From: an uncultured Lachnospiraceae bacterium
GTDB lineage: Bacteria; Bacillota; Clostridia; Lachnospirales; Lachnospiraceae
NCBI GenBank assembly: GCA_934370915.1
Contig: CAKRNI010000064.1
Coordinates: forward strand, 1 to 12,448
DNA length: 12,448 bases
Reading direction: 5' to 3'
In this document: piece after piece, positions 1 to 5,637 of the stretch
Numbering within the stretch: position 1 is the stretch's first letter
Layout of the letters: each line of letters opens with the position of its first letter
Translations under genes and position numbers: made by a program
Notes under the pieces: model-generated
The model's database searches: none
Seen by the model: only the letters and a program-made list of their open reading frames with translations
What the model was told of the DNA's origin: nothing

Positions 1-141
1 CGCATTTTTTCGTGGTGAGTAACAGCAAATTTGTTTCAGTGGGAGTCAGGTCTCCGACTTGAATCATGTCTTTGGTGGACCCAGGGTCAAAAGTATTCCT
101 CCGGGCAAGTCTGCGTCAGGCTTCTGAACGCATGATCTCAA
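1..141 (-). ncRNA. structured non-coding RNA, possibly 6S RNA (3' end cut by window)
   Basis: No open reading frame fits here, but the minus strand folds into an interrupted long hairpin behind a good -10 box. Visible pairings (plus coordinates): ctca 137-140 with tgag 16-19; ctgaa 124-128 with ttcag 35-39; caagtc 106-111 with gacttg 56-61; and an apical stem around 72-92 (gaccc/gggtc). Between the second and third helices is a large internal loop whose 3' side carries its own small hairpin (ggag 42-45 with ctcc 52-55). A closing stem, an open central bubble with a 3'-side hairpin and an apical arm form the known layout of 6S RNA, which binds sigma-70 RNA polymerase. I cannot align it to the family here. 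The pairings are short, and the 3' end may lie beyond the window. Confidence 0.42.
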
Positions 142-147
142 GATTAT

Positions 148-153
148 ATTATA
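148..153 (-). promoter_or_regulatory. extended -10 promoter of the minus-strand RNA
   Basis: The minus strand reads TGC directly followed by TATAAT, an extended -10 (TGnTATAAT). It would start transcription near position 141, just where the foldable RNA begins. No good -35 stands at 16-18 nt; TTGTAT at 174-179 is 20 nt away, so the extended -10 would have to compensate. Confidence 0.45.
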
Positions 154-180
154 GCACTTATCTGTGCGAATAGATACAAA

Positions 181-208
181 ATTCCCTTTCCGGATCCGGA
201 AAGGGAAT
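181..208 (-). terminator. perfect 28-bp palindrome, probable terminator of the MATE operon
   Basis: Positions 181-194 (arm ATTCCCTTTCCGGA) are the exact reverse complement of 195-208. As RNA this gives a stem of about 11-12 bp with a small loop around GGATCC. It lies about 50 bp past the stop codon of the kinase-like gene. On the minus strand it is followed by TTTGTATCT, a weak U-run; on the plus strand by AGATTAG, which has none. It therefore most likely ends the minus-strand operon. It also separates that operon from the ncRNA promoter only a few tens of bases further on. Confidence 0.6.
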
Positions 209-258
209 AGATTAGATGTTGCTCCTGTCTGCAATGAAATGCAGTGTGAAGGATATCT

Positions 259-837
259 CTAATATAAAGAAGTGATGATGTTTACACATTGATCGATTCC
301 AAGCACACCGCTGTTGAGTGTCAGATGATAATTCTGCGCATATCCCCATTTCATGTCGGTATAGAACCGGTGATATGCGGCACGGCGTTTATCCTTGTCG
401 CGCAGACGTTCCTCAGGGGACTGTTCCCGTTCTCCATAAGCCTCGACGATGCGACGGGCACGGAAATCCATATCCGCGTGGATAAAGACCTTCAGGCAGT
501 CGGCCTTATCCTGTAAAATGTAATCAGCGCAGCGTCCAACAATTACACAGGGACCTTTTTGTGCAAGCTCCGTGATGACCTTATATTGATGCTCCCACAG
601 AATATCTTCATTCGTGGGGCCAAACAGACGGTTTGAAAATGCAGATGAGAGGAAGCTGCCGGGGGCGTATTCACCGGCTTCCTTTACATAGTCCGGTGTA
701 AAACCGGTCTCTTTTACCATTTCCTGAATGATCTCTGCATCATAGCAGGGGATTCCCAGCTGTTCTGCCACTTTTTTTCCGATGGTACGTCCACCACTGC
801 CAAATTCACGGCTGATCGTAATCACTCTGTTTTTCAT
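259..837 (-). CDS. cytidylate kinase-like family protein
   Basis: Predicted soluble cytoplasmic P-loop nucleoside-monophosphate-kinase-fold protein of 192 aa. The N-terminus (ITISREFGSGGRTIGKK, residues 6-22) carries the glycine-rich nucleotide loop typical of the cytidylate-kinase-like family (Cytidylate_kin2). VIVGRCADYIL (about 98-108) is the second conserved block, and the Arg/Lys-rich stretch DFRARRIVEAYGE plus RDKDKRRAAYHRFY (about 124-159) matches the lid region. True CMP kinases are usually a little longer and have a different lid, so the substrate of this variant is uncertain; these proteins are generally annotated only by family. The start has an AGGAG site about 10 nt upstream inside the end of the MATE gene, and the gap between the genes is 5 bp, so the two are surely co-transcribed and probably translationally coupled. 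Why such a kinase travels with an efflux pump is unknown. Confidence 0.85.
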   Translation of the reverse strand: MKNRVITISREFGSGGRTIGKKVAEQLGIPCYDAEIIQEMVKETGFTPDYVKEAGEYAPGSFLSSAFSNRLFGPTNEDILWEHQYKVITELAQKGPCVIVGRCADYILQDKADCLKVFIHADMDFRARRIVEAYGEREQSPEERLRDKDKRRAAYHRFYTDMKWGYAQNYHLTLNSGVLGIDQCVNIITSLY

Positions 838-842
838 ACGTC

Positions 843-2240
843 TTATGCTCCTTTCACATTTAATTCATGATATGTTTTTATGATGATCACTGCTGAGATG
901 ATAAAGGTCAGAATATCTGAAACCGGCATGGAATACAGAACACCGTCCAGACCGAAGAAAACCGGGAGGAGCAATGCGAAGCCGACACCGAATACTACTT
1001 CACGGAACATGGAAAGCATGGTAGATGCCAATGCCTTGCCCACGGCCTGTAAAAAGATGAAGCATGCCTTGTTAATACACGCCAGGATCATCATGCAGAG
1101 ATAGGTACGGAATGCCTTAACAGCAAAATCGGTATAATAGCTGCTCTCATTGGAAGCGCCGAAAATAGCGATAAGCTGATGCGGGAGTCCTTCCGCCAGT
1201 ATGAGCGCAACTGCACCTACCACCGCCTCGGAAATGAGCAGCCGGGTGAACAGCTCCCGCACACGCATGGTCTTTTCTGCACCCATGTTGTAACCGACGA
1301 TCGGAATACAGCCGGCAGCCATGCCGACGACGATCGAGATGACGATCTGGAAAAACTTCATGACGATCCCGACGACCGCCATGGGGATCTGTGCGTACTG
1401 CTCCTGTGAGAACACAGCGTCCAATGCACCGTATTTACGGAGCATATTGTTGATCGCCGCCATTGCGGCCACAAGGCTGATCTGAGAGAGAAAGCTGGTG
1501 ATACCAAGGGTGAGCATTCGTCCGAATATATTTGGAGAAAGCGCATAGTCTCCGGCTTCCGGTTTGATGATCCTCATGTGCAGCAGATACCAGACGGCGA
1601 GGATTGCCGTTACTACCTGACCGATCACTGTGGCTACAGCTGCACCCATCATGCCCCACTGAAGGCCGAAGATGAAAATCGGGTCAAGAATAATGTTGAT
1701 AACAGCGCCAGCCAATGTGGAAATCATGGCAAATTTCGGGTTCCCGTCTGCACGGATAATGGGATTCATAGCCTGACCGAACATATAAAACGGAATCCCC
1801 AGAGTAATATAGAAGAAATATTCCTGTGAATGCCGGTAGGTTTCCTCATTGACCGTACCACCGAACATGGCGATGATGCTGTTTGCAAAGATCAGATACA
1901 CAGCAGTCAGGATAAGACTTCCGATAATGATCAAAACCACCGCATTGCCGACACTGCGCTTTGCCCGGGCTGTTTCATTCCGCCCAAGCGCCATGCTGAC
2001 AAAGGCACAGCAACCGTCACCGACCATAACAGCGATAGCCAGTGCAACAACAGTCAGCGGAAAAACAACGGTATTAGCTGCGTTTCCGTAAGAGCCGAGG
2101 TAGCTGGCGTTTGCAATAAAGATCTGATCAACAATATTGTACAATGCACCTACTAACAGTGAGATGATACAGGGAACCGCGTACTGACGCATCAGCTTAC
2201 TAATACGCTCTGTTCCCAAAAACTGATTTCCAATTTCCAT
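843..2240 (-). CDS. MATE family multidrug/metabolite efflux transporter
   Basis: Integral membrane Na+- or H+-coupled antiporter of 465 aa, the normal MATE length, with about 12 hydrophobic segments in two six-helix halves. Family hallmarks: an N-terminal FLGTERISKLMRQYAVPCIISLLV block leading into ALYNIVDQIFIA in the first helix, RADGNPKFAM (about 164-173) with INIILDPIFIFG just after it, and the second-half block beginning near residue 235. It resembles the MepA-like branch found in Firmicutes. Substrates cannot be read from sequence. The ATG at 2240 gives the expected family N-terminus; the nearest AAGGAG (2255-2260) is 14 nt away, longer than ideal, and a TAG lies in frame shortly upstream. 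It is the first large gene of a two-gene operon and sits behind a leader with two terminators, so expression is probably controlled by attenuation. Confidence 0.92.
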   Translation of the reverse strand: MEIGNQFLGTERISKLMRQYAVPCIISLLVGALYNIVDQIFIANASYLGSYGNAANTVVFPLTVVALAIAVMVGDGCCAFVSMALGRNETARAKRSVGNAVVLIIIGSLILTAVYLIFANSIIAMFGGTVNEETYRHSQEYFFYITLGIPFYMFGQAMNPIIRADGNPKFAMISTLAGAVINIILDPIFIFGLQWGMMGAAVATVIGQVVTAILAVWYLLHMRIIKPEAGDYALSPNIFGRMLTLGITSFLSQISLVAAMAAINNMLRKYGALDAVFSQEQYAQIPMAVVGIVMKFFQIVISIVVGMAAGCIPIVGYNMGAEKTMRVRELFTRLLISEAVVGAVALILAEGLPHQLIAIFGASNESSYYTDFAVKAFRTYLCMMILACINKACFIFLQAVGKALASTMLSMFREVVFGVGFALLLPVFFGLDGVLYSMPVSDILTFIISAVIIIKTYHELNVKGA

Positions 2241-2264
2241 AATAATCTAATAATCTCCTTTTTC

Positions 2265-2357
2265 TTAAAAAAATAAGAAATGCGTAAGTTCCTTAGAATC
2301 CGGACTTACGCATTTCTGCCACACGATCTGTCTATAGAATTGTTCTTTAGCGTTCAC
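2265..2357 (-). CDS. candidate 30-aa leader peptide in front of MATE
   Basis: A GTG start at 2357 opens a 30-codon frame ending in TAA at 2265-2267. It has a reasonable ribosome site (AAGGTGG with about 4-5 nt spacing). The peptide begins MNAKEQFYRQ, continues IVWQKCVSPD, and ends in a hydrophobic HFLFF. The frame runs through the whole of attenuator 2 and its stop codon lies in the U-run, so a ribosome on this frame would directly determine whether the terminator can form. The W-Q-K-C-V-S-P stretch mirrors W-R-F-C-V-N-P encoded 111 bp upstream, over attenuator 1. I do not recognise the peptide from any known resistance leader. It could also be a chance frame, though its site, length and alignment with the terminator argue against that. 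Confidence 0.5.
   Translation of the reverse strand: MNAKEQFYRQIVWQKCVSPDSKELTHFLFF
2267..2316 (-). terminator. attenuator 2 in the MATE leader
   Basis: A perfect 13-bp inverted repeat: GAAATGCGTAAGT (arm at 2304-2316 read on the minus strand) and its complement at 2277-2289, with a 14-nt loop. On the minus strand it is followed by TTATTTTTTT (2267-2276). This is a textbook intrinsic terminator lying within the leader, only 26 bp before the MATE start codon. It would stop transcription unless melted or pre-empted. Its 3' arm contains TTACGCA, which can also pair with TGCGTAA of the upstream copy at 2417-2423. Confidence 0.82.
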
Positions 2358-2375
2358 TTCCCACCTTCTTTCGAT

Positions 2376-2435
2376 CTAAACGGAAATAAAAAAGTGTGGC
2401 GCTTCTGCAACTGGATTTACGCAGAAACGCCACAC
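2376..2435 (-). CDS. possible leaderless 19-aa leader peptide over attenuator 1
   Basis: GTG at 2433-2435 lies about 6 nt from the predicted transcription start and opens a frame reading MWRFCVNPVA then EAPHFFISV, ending in TAG at 2376-2378. The only supports are its likeness to the downstream leader frame (V-W-x-x-C-V-x-P, then His-Phe and Phe near the end, in the same position relative to a terminator) and the identical codons GTG TGG, TGC GTA. There is no room for a ribosome binding site, so translation would have to be leaderless. It may instead be only a conserved RNA element. Confidence 0.28.
   Translation of the reverse strand: MWRFCVNPVAEAPHFFISV
2388..2435 (-). terminator. attenuator 1 in the MATE leader
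   Basis: Arms at 2421-2435 and 2394-2408 form a 15-bp stem on the minus-strand RNA (GUGUGGCG, one G-U, UUCUGC) with a 12-nt loop, followed by TTTTTTATTT. This is a very strong intrinsic terminator that begins only about 5 nt after the predicted transcription start. Most transcripts would end near +53 unless something intervenes. The 3' arm GCCACAC can alternatively pair with GTGTGGC of the second copy at 2318-2324. Confidence 0.85.
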
Positions 2436-2446
2436 GATGTAGCATT

Positions 2447-2475
2447 ATTATAGCAAAAACAGAAAAAAATGTAAA
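2447..2475 (-). promoter_or_regulatory. promoter of the MATE-kinase operon
   Basis: On the minus strand, TTTACA (2470-2475), a 17-nt T-rich spacer and TATAAT (2447-2452), the latter preceded by TGC (extended -10). Predicted start of transcription is about 2440. The leader to the MATE start codon is then about 200 nt. Confidence 0.8.
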
Positions 2476-2521
2476 GCAATGGATTTTGATTGAACATAAT
2501 ATACAAAGTTAAATTATAATA

Positions 2522-2543
2522 CAATATATAATGATATATATTG
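2522..2543. promoter_or_regulatory. inverted repeat overlapping the -35 of the operon promoter
   Basis: CAATATATA (2522-2530), ATGA, TATATATTG (2535-2543): perfect 9-bp half-sites around a 4-bp centre. The right half runs into the TTGACA box at 2541-2546. A protein bound here would block RNA polymerase. It overlaps the first of the two direct repeats, so both may reflect one binding region. Confidence 0.35.
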
Positions 2544-2570
2544 ACAAAAGGTTATAATATGATATATAAT
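2541..2570 (+). promoter_or_regulatory. promoter of the Amadori/peptide utilisation operon
   Basis: TTGACA (2541-2546), an 18-nt spacer and TATAAT (2565-2570), both hexamers perfect consensus. Transcription would start near 2577, about 55 nt before the M20 start codon. A promoter this strong, flanked by repeat elements, fits a gene set held off by a repressor until inducer appears. Confidence 0.82.
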
Positions 2571-2631
2571 GAATCACAGATGAGAGATGTGAATTTTTAA
2601 ATAGATTTTGAAGGAGAAAGGGAGGGGAAGC

Positions 2632-3762
2632 ATGAATCTGGAATTGTACTTGGAGCAAATGAAAGAGCTGGTCAACATTGACAGCGGATCCGGGAATGTA
2701 GCCGGAATTAACCGGGTGGCAGATAAACTGGCTGGCTGGTATCAGGAGATCGGCTGGAACGTAGAACGAATTCCTGCCGATGGAGGCCGTCAGGTTCTTC
2801 TTATTACAAATCATGGATCCGATCATTATGATGCGATGTATATCGGTCATATGGATACTGTCTTTCCGGACGGGACGGCAGAGAAAAGACCATTTCGGAT
2901 CGAAGGAGAAAATTATTACGGTCCGGGTGTTGGTGATATGAAAAACGGTGACCTCGCAATGTTTCATATCGCGGCAAATTTACCGGAAAATGAGAAGAAA
3001 TGCCTGAATATCGCAATGGTCTATAATCCGGATGAAGAGATTGGGTCGATCTACTCAAAAGAGATCACGGATCATATCGGATGTAAAGCAGATCACATTT
3101 TTGTCATGGAATCTGCCGGAAAAAATGGAACCCGCCATTGCTTTGCGAGAAAAGGTTCCCTGACGTATGATATTGAGTTTCAAGGTCAGGCGGCTCATGC
3201 GGGCTTTATGTTTGAAGTAGAAAACGCGTCTGCGGTTCTTGAAATGGGACATTACATTGTGGAATTAATGAATCTGGCGGACAGAGAAAAAGATACAACG
3301 GTAAATGTTGGTGTCGCAAATGGCGGTACAGCCAGAAATGTAGTTGCAGATCATGCAAAAATCAGTGTTGAAATGAGATTCTGGGATGACAGTGAAAGAA
3401 TCCGTTTGAAAGAATATGTAAATAAGATAACAAAAGGACAGCCGTTTGTTCCCGGAGTGAAAACGACGATTACGATGCAGAAGGAAACTCCACCGTTTAT
3501 AAAAACAGAGGAAGCGAAAAAGTATATCGAACGAGTCAGAAAAATTGCCGAAGAACAGGGAATTCCATTTGAGGAAAAAAACCGCGGAGGACTCTCTGAC
3601 GCGAACCATCTTTCCAGATGCGGCAATGCGATCGTTATGGATGGAATGGGACCGCATGGAGCGAATGACCATAGTGAGAAAGAGTACGGATATATCGGAT
3701 CCGTTGAACCATGTGTAAAGCTTCATCTTGCAATTCTGAACGATATGTTGAAAAAACAATAA
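2632..3762 (+). CDS. M20 family metallopeptidase (carboxypeptidase G2-like)
   Basis: Cytoplasmic di-zinc hydrolase of 376 aa without a signal peptide. The M20 metal site is complete: H73 and D75 in GHMDTV, D102 in GVGDMK, catalytic E135 and metal ligand E136 in DEEIGS, E160, and H347 in NDHSEKEY. Spacing between these residues (29, 34, 24, 187) closely follows carboxypeptidase G2 (29, 35, 24, 185). The dimerisation/lid insert begins near residue 175 (KGSLTYDIEF...AAHAG). M20 enzymes of this branch remove a C-terminal amino acid or cleave an N-acyl amide. As first gene of an operon with a peptide importer and Amadori-processing enzymes, it may trim imported glycated peptides; that role is inferred. 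The ATG at 2632 has a GGGAGGGG site 5 nt upstream; a TTG at 2608 would add eight residues without a ribosome site and is less likely. Confidence 0.88.
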   Translation: MNLELYLEQMKELVNIDSGSGNVAGINRVADKLAGWYQEIGWNVERIPADGGRQVLLITNHGSDHYDAMYIGHMDTVFPDGTAEKRPFRIEGENYYGPGVGDMKNGDLAMFHIAANLPENEKKCLNIAMVYNPDEEIGSIYSKEITDHIGCKADHIFVMESAGKNGTRHCFARKGSLTYDIEFQGQAAHAGFMFEVENASAVLEMGHYIVELMNLADREKDTTVNVGVANGGTARNVVADHAKISVEMRFWDDSERIRLKEYVNKITKGQPFVPGVKTTITMQKETPPFIKTEEAKKYIERVRKIAEEQGIPFEEKNRGGLSDANHLSRCGNAIVMDGMGPHGANDHSEKEYGYIGSVEPCVKLHLAILNDMLKKQ

Positions 3763-3782
3763 GCCGAAGGGAGAGAATCTGA

Positions 3783-4736
3783 TTGATAAAATATGTTATA
3801 AAAAGACTTTTTTATGCAATACCTGTGTTTCTTGGAATTACATTTACGGTGTATTTGCTGATCAATCTTGCTCCCGGAGGACCGCTTTCGATTTTGGCTG
3901 CATCCGGAGAAATGTCACTCAGCGATCTGGAGGCGTTGAAAGCTTCACTGGGACTTGATAAGCCGGTTCTTGTCCGGTACTTTCTGTGGCTGGCAGACCT
4001 GCTGCATGGAAATCTTGGAACATCATACCGTACTTCCCAGACAGTCAGCATGATGATCGGACAGCGTATCATCCCATCATTACTGCTTACTGGAACCGGT
4101 ATTATTGGTGCGATCATCATAGGAATTCCGCTTGGAGTGGTTTCAGCCTGTAAACCGAATTCGATATGGGATCATATCAGTACATTTGTTGCTTTTATCG
4201 GAGCATCGGTGCCAAACTTCTTTTTAAGTCTTCTTCTGATTTATGTATTGGCTGTAAAAATGAAATTGTTTCCGACGAGCGGCATGTATTCGGCAGGATC
4301 TAACGGCGATTGGAAGGATCTTCTCTATCATTTGGCACTTCCGGCTTTCGTGTGTGGGATCCAGCCAATCGGAAATTATATCAAACAGACAAAATCGAGT
4401 GTTCTTGAGGTTTTGAATGAGGAGTACATAAAAACAGCAAGATCAAAAGGACTTAGAAATGTCATCATTGTGATCAAACATGCGTTTCGCAATTCACTGA
4501 TTCCGATCGTTACAACCCTCAGTCTTTCTGTCCCGTTTCTGATCGGAGGAGCTGTTGTAACAGAACAGATATTTGCCTGGCCGGGGATTGGAAGCCTGAT
4601 GATCACTGCAATCACAAGTCGTGATTATCCGGTGATTATGGGAGTCGCTGTTTTGATCTGTGTCGTTGTTCTCGTTGTAAATCTGATTCTGGATCTGATC
4701 TATGCTGCGTTGGATCCGCGAATTAAATTTAAATAG
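3783..4736 (+). CDS. dppB: peptide ABC transporter permease, DppB/OppB type
   Basis: Inner-membrane permease of 317 aa, the usual length. The N-terminus IKYVIKRLFYAIPVFLGITFTVYLLINLAPGGP is the standard DppB opening with the first helix, followed by a family-typical loop with LGLDKP and the HGNLGTSYRTSQTV block. Five further helices follow. The ATPase-docking EAA-type loop is EYIKTARSKGLRNVIIVIKH at about 216-235, and FAWPGIGSL occurs near 265. It starts with TTG, supported by AAGGGAGAG 7 nt upstream and by the absence of an in-frame ATG that would keep the conserved start. It lies 20 bp after the M20 gene and just before dppC, with which it should form the membrane pore. Confidence 0.92.
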   Translation: MIKYVIKRLFYAIPVFLGITFTVYLLINLAPGGPLSILAASGEMSLSDLEALKASLGLDKPVLVRYFLWLADLLHGNLGTSYRTSQTVSMMIGQRIIPSLLLTGTGIIGAIIIGIPLGVVSACKPNSIWDHISTFVAFIGASVPNFFLSLLLIYVLAVKMKLFPTSGMYSAGSNGDWKDLLYHLALPAFVCGIQPIGNYIKQTKSSVLEVLNEEYIKTARSKGLRNVIIVIKHAFRNSLIPIVTTLSLSVPFLIGGAVVTEQIFAWPGIGSLMITAITSRDYPVIMGVAVLICVVVLVVNLILDLIYAALDPRIKFK

Positions 4737-4750
4737 GAGGGCACCAGGGC

Positions 4751-5602
4751 ATGAAAAAAATATTAAGTAATCAGGCAGTAAAAAAATTTATGCATAACCG
4801 GAAAGCTGTTTTAGGTCTTATTATCGTCTGCTTTCTTGTTTTGGCAGTCATCCTGATGCCAATATTCATGAAGCTTGATCCATATACGACCGACCGGGCG
4901 GTAGGATTTAACAAAGCCCCATGTCCCGGCCATCTTCTGGGCACGGATGACGTGGGAAGAGATCTGTTTGCAAGACTTTTATATGGAGGAAGAATTTCTC
5001 TGTTTGTCGGGATCATGTCTACGATCATTTCGGTATTGATCGGAATTCCGTTAGGACTGATTGCCGGTTATTTCAGAGGAATTGCAGAAACTGTCATCAT
5101 GCGTGTCGCAGATGCATTTATGTCATTCCCGACAATGGTCCTGATCCTTGTTCTCGTTGCGGTGTTCGGACCGTCGATCCTTACGGTCACGGTGGTGATC
5201 GGAGTATTGGGCTGGACTGCAATTGCAAAGCTGATTTACGGAAATGTGTTATCGATCCGGGAACGTGAATATATTCAGGCGACAAAAGCGATCGGGATGA
5301 GTACTCCTAAGATCCTGCTTTCGGAGGTACTGCCAAATGCAATCCCTCCGGTATGGGCAAATATTTCGTTCCGGGTAGCAGGTGCAATTTTAACAGAATC
5401 ATCGTTAAGCTTTCTCGGAATGGGTGTCCAGACACCACAGGCATCCTGGGGAAATATCATATTTGCAGCGCAGAATCTTCTTGTATTGACGGCACGTCCG
5501 TGGGTGTGGTTCCCACCGGGAATCTGCATCATTCTCGTTGTTGTAGGATTTAATTTTATCGGAGAAGGAGTACGAGATGCCCTTGATCCCAAAACAAAAT
5601 AG
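4751..5602 (+). CDS. dppC: peptide ABC transporter permease, DppC/OppC type
   Basis: Second pore subunit, 283 aa. It has a short cytoplasmic N-terminus, a first helix at about 18-40, then the DppC hallmark LGTDDVGRDLFARLLYGGRISLFVG (about 63-87), the docking loop EYIQATKAIGMSTPKILLSEVLPN (about 173-196), SSLSFLGMGVQTPQASWG near 220-237, and the C-terminal FNFIGEGVRDALDPK typical of the family. The ribosome site AGGAGG (4735-4740) overlaps the stop codon of dppB, so the two permeases are made together. The chosen ATG is the only one compatible with this site. Confidence 0.93.
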   Translation: MKKILSNQAVKKFMHNRKAVLGLIIVCFLVLAVILMPIFMKLDPYTTDRAVGFNKAPCPGHLLGTDDVGRDLFARLLYGGRISLFVGIMSTIISVLIGIPLGLIAGYFRGIAETVIMRVADAFMSFPTMVLILVLVAVFGPSILTVTVVIGVLGWTAIAKLIYGNVLSIREREYIQATKAIGMSTPKILLSEVLPNAIPPVWANISFRVAGAILTESSLSFLGMGVQTPQASWGNIIFAAQNLLVLTARPWVWFPPGICIILVVVGFNFIGEGVRDALDPKTK

Positions 5603-5637
5603 GGCAGCATATATAAAAAAATTAAAGGAGGATCATT

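Larger units (their letters stand above)
2514..2572. repeat. two 21-bp AT-rich direct repeats, 38 bp apart, possible operators
   Basis: Positions 2514-2534 and 2552-2572 share TTATAATA, two variable bases (CA or TG), then ATATATAATGA: 19 of 21 identical with a 38-bp period. The second copy covers the -10 box and start region of the M20 operon promoter; the first lies just upstream of the -35. Each copy contains an inverted TTATA-N8-TATAA. The position suits a regulator site, for which the GntR protein at the end of the operon is the obvious candidate. AT-rich sequence produces such matches easily, so this is tentative. Confidence 0.4.

Noticed and set aside
1..141. SRP RNA, tmRNA or RNase P RNA at the left edge
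   Set aside because: GTCAGGTC recalls the SRP core, but the GGAAGGAAGCAGC part is missing; no tag reading frame, T-psi-C arm or RNase P core sequence is seen.
1830..2156. Plus-strand open frame of 108 codons opposite the MATE gene
   Set aside because: Composition rich in His, Asp, Asn and Cys without domains; a shadow of the conserved MATE coding strand.
2241..2440. A known riboswitch in the MATE leader
   Set aside because: I see no conserved core of the aptamers I know (guanidine, SAM, THF, ZTP, preQ1 and similar). The two hairpins are plain terminators built from related sequences.
2347..2445. A 32-codon ATG frame on the minus strand crossing attenuator 1
   Set aside because: Its ATG lies upstream of the predicted transcription start and has no ribosome site; the frame does not match the motif shared by the two other leader frames.
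2608..2631. TTG start extending the M20 protein by eight residues
   Set aside because: No ribosome binding site precedes it, and the extension encodes the GGGAGGGG site that serves the ATG at 2632.
3265..3759. Long open frame antisense to the M20 gene (164 codons)
   Set aside because: No ribosome site, no recognisable domain, and it lies wholly opposite a gene with intact catalytic motifs.
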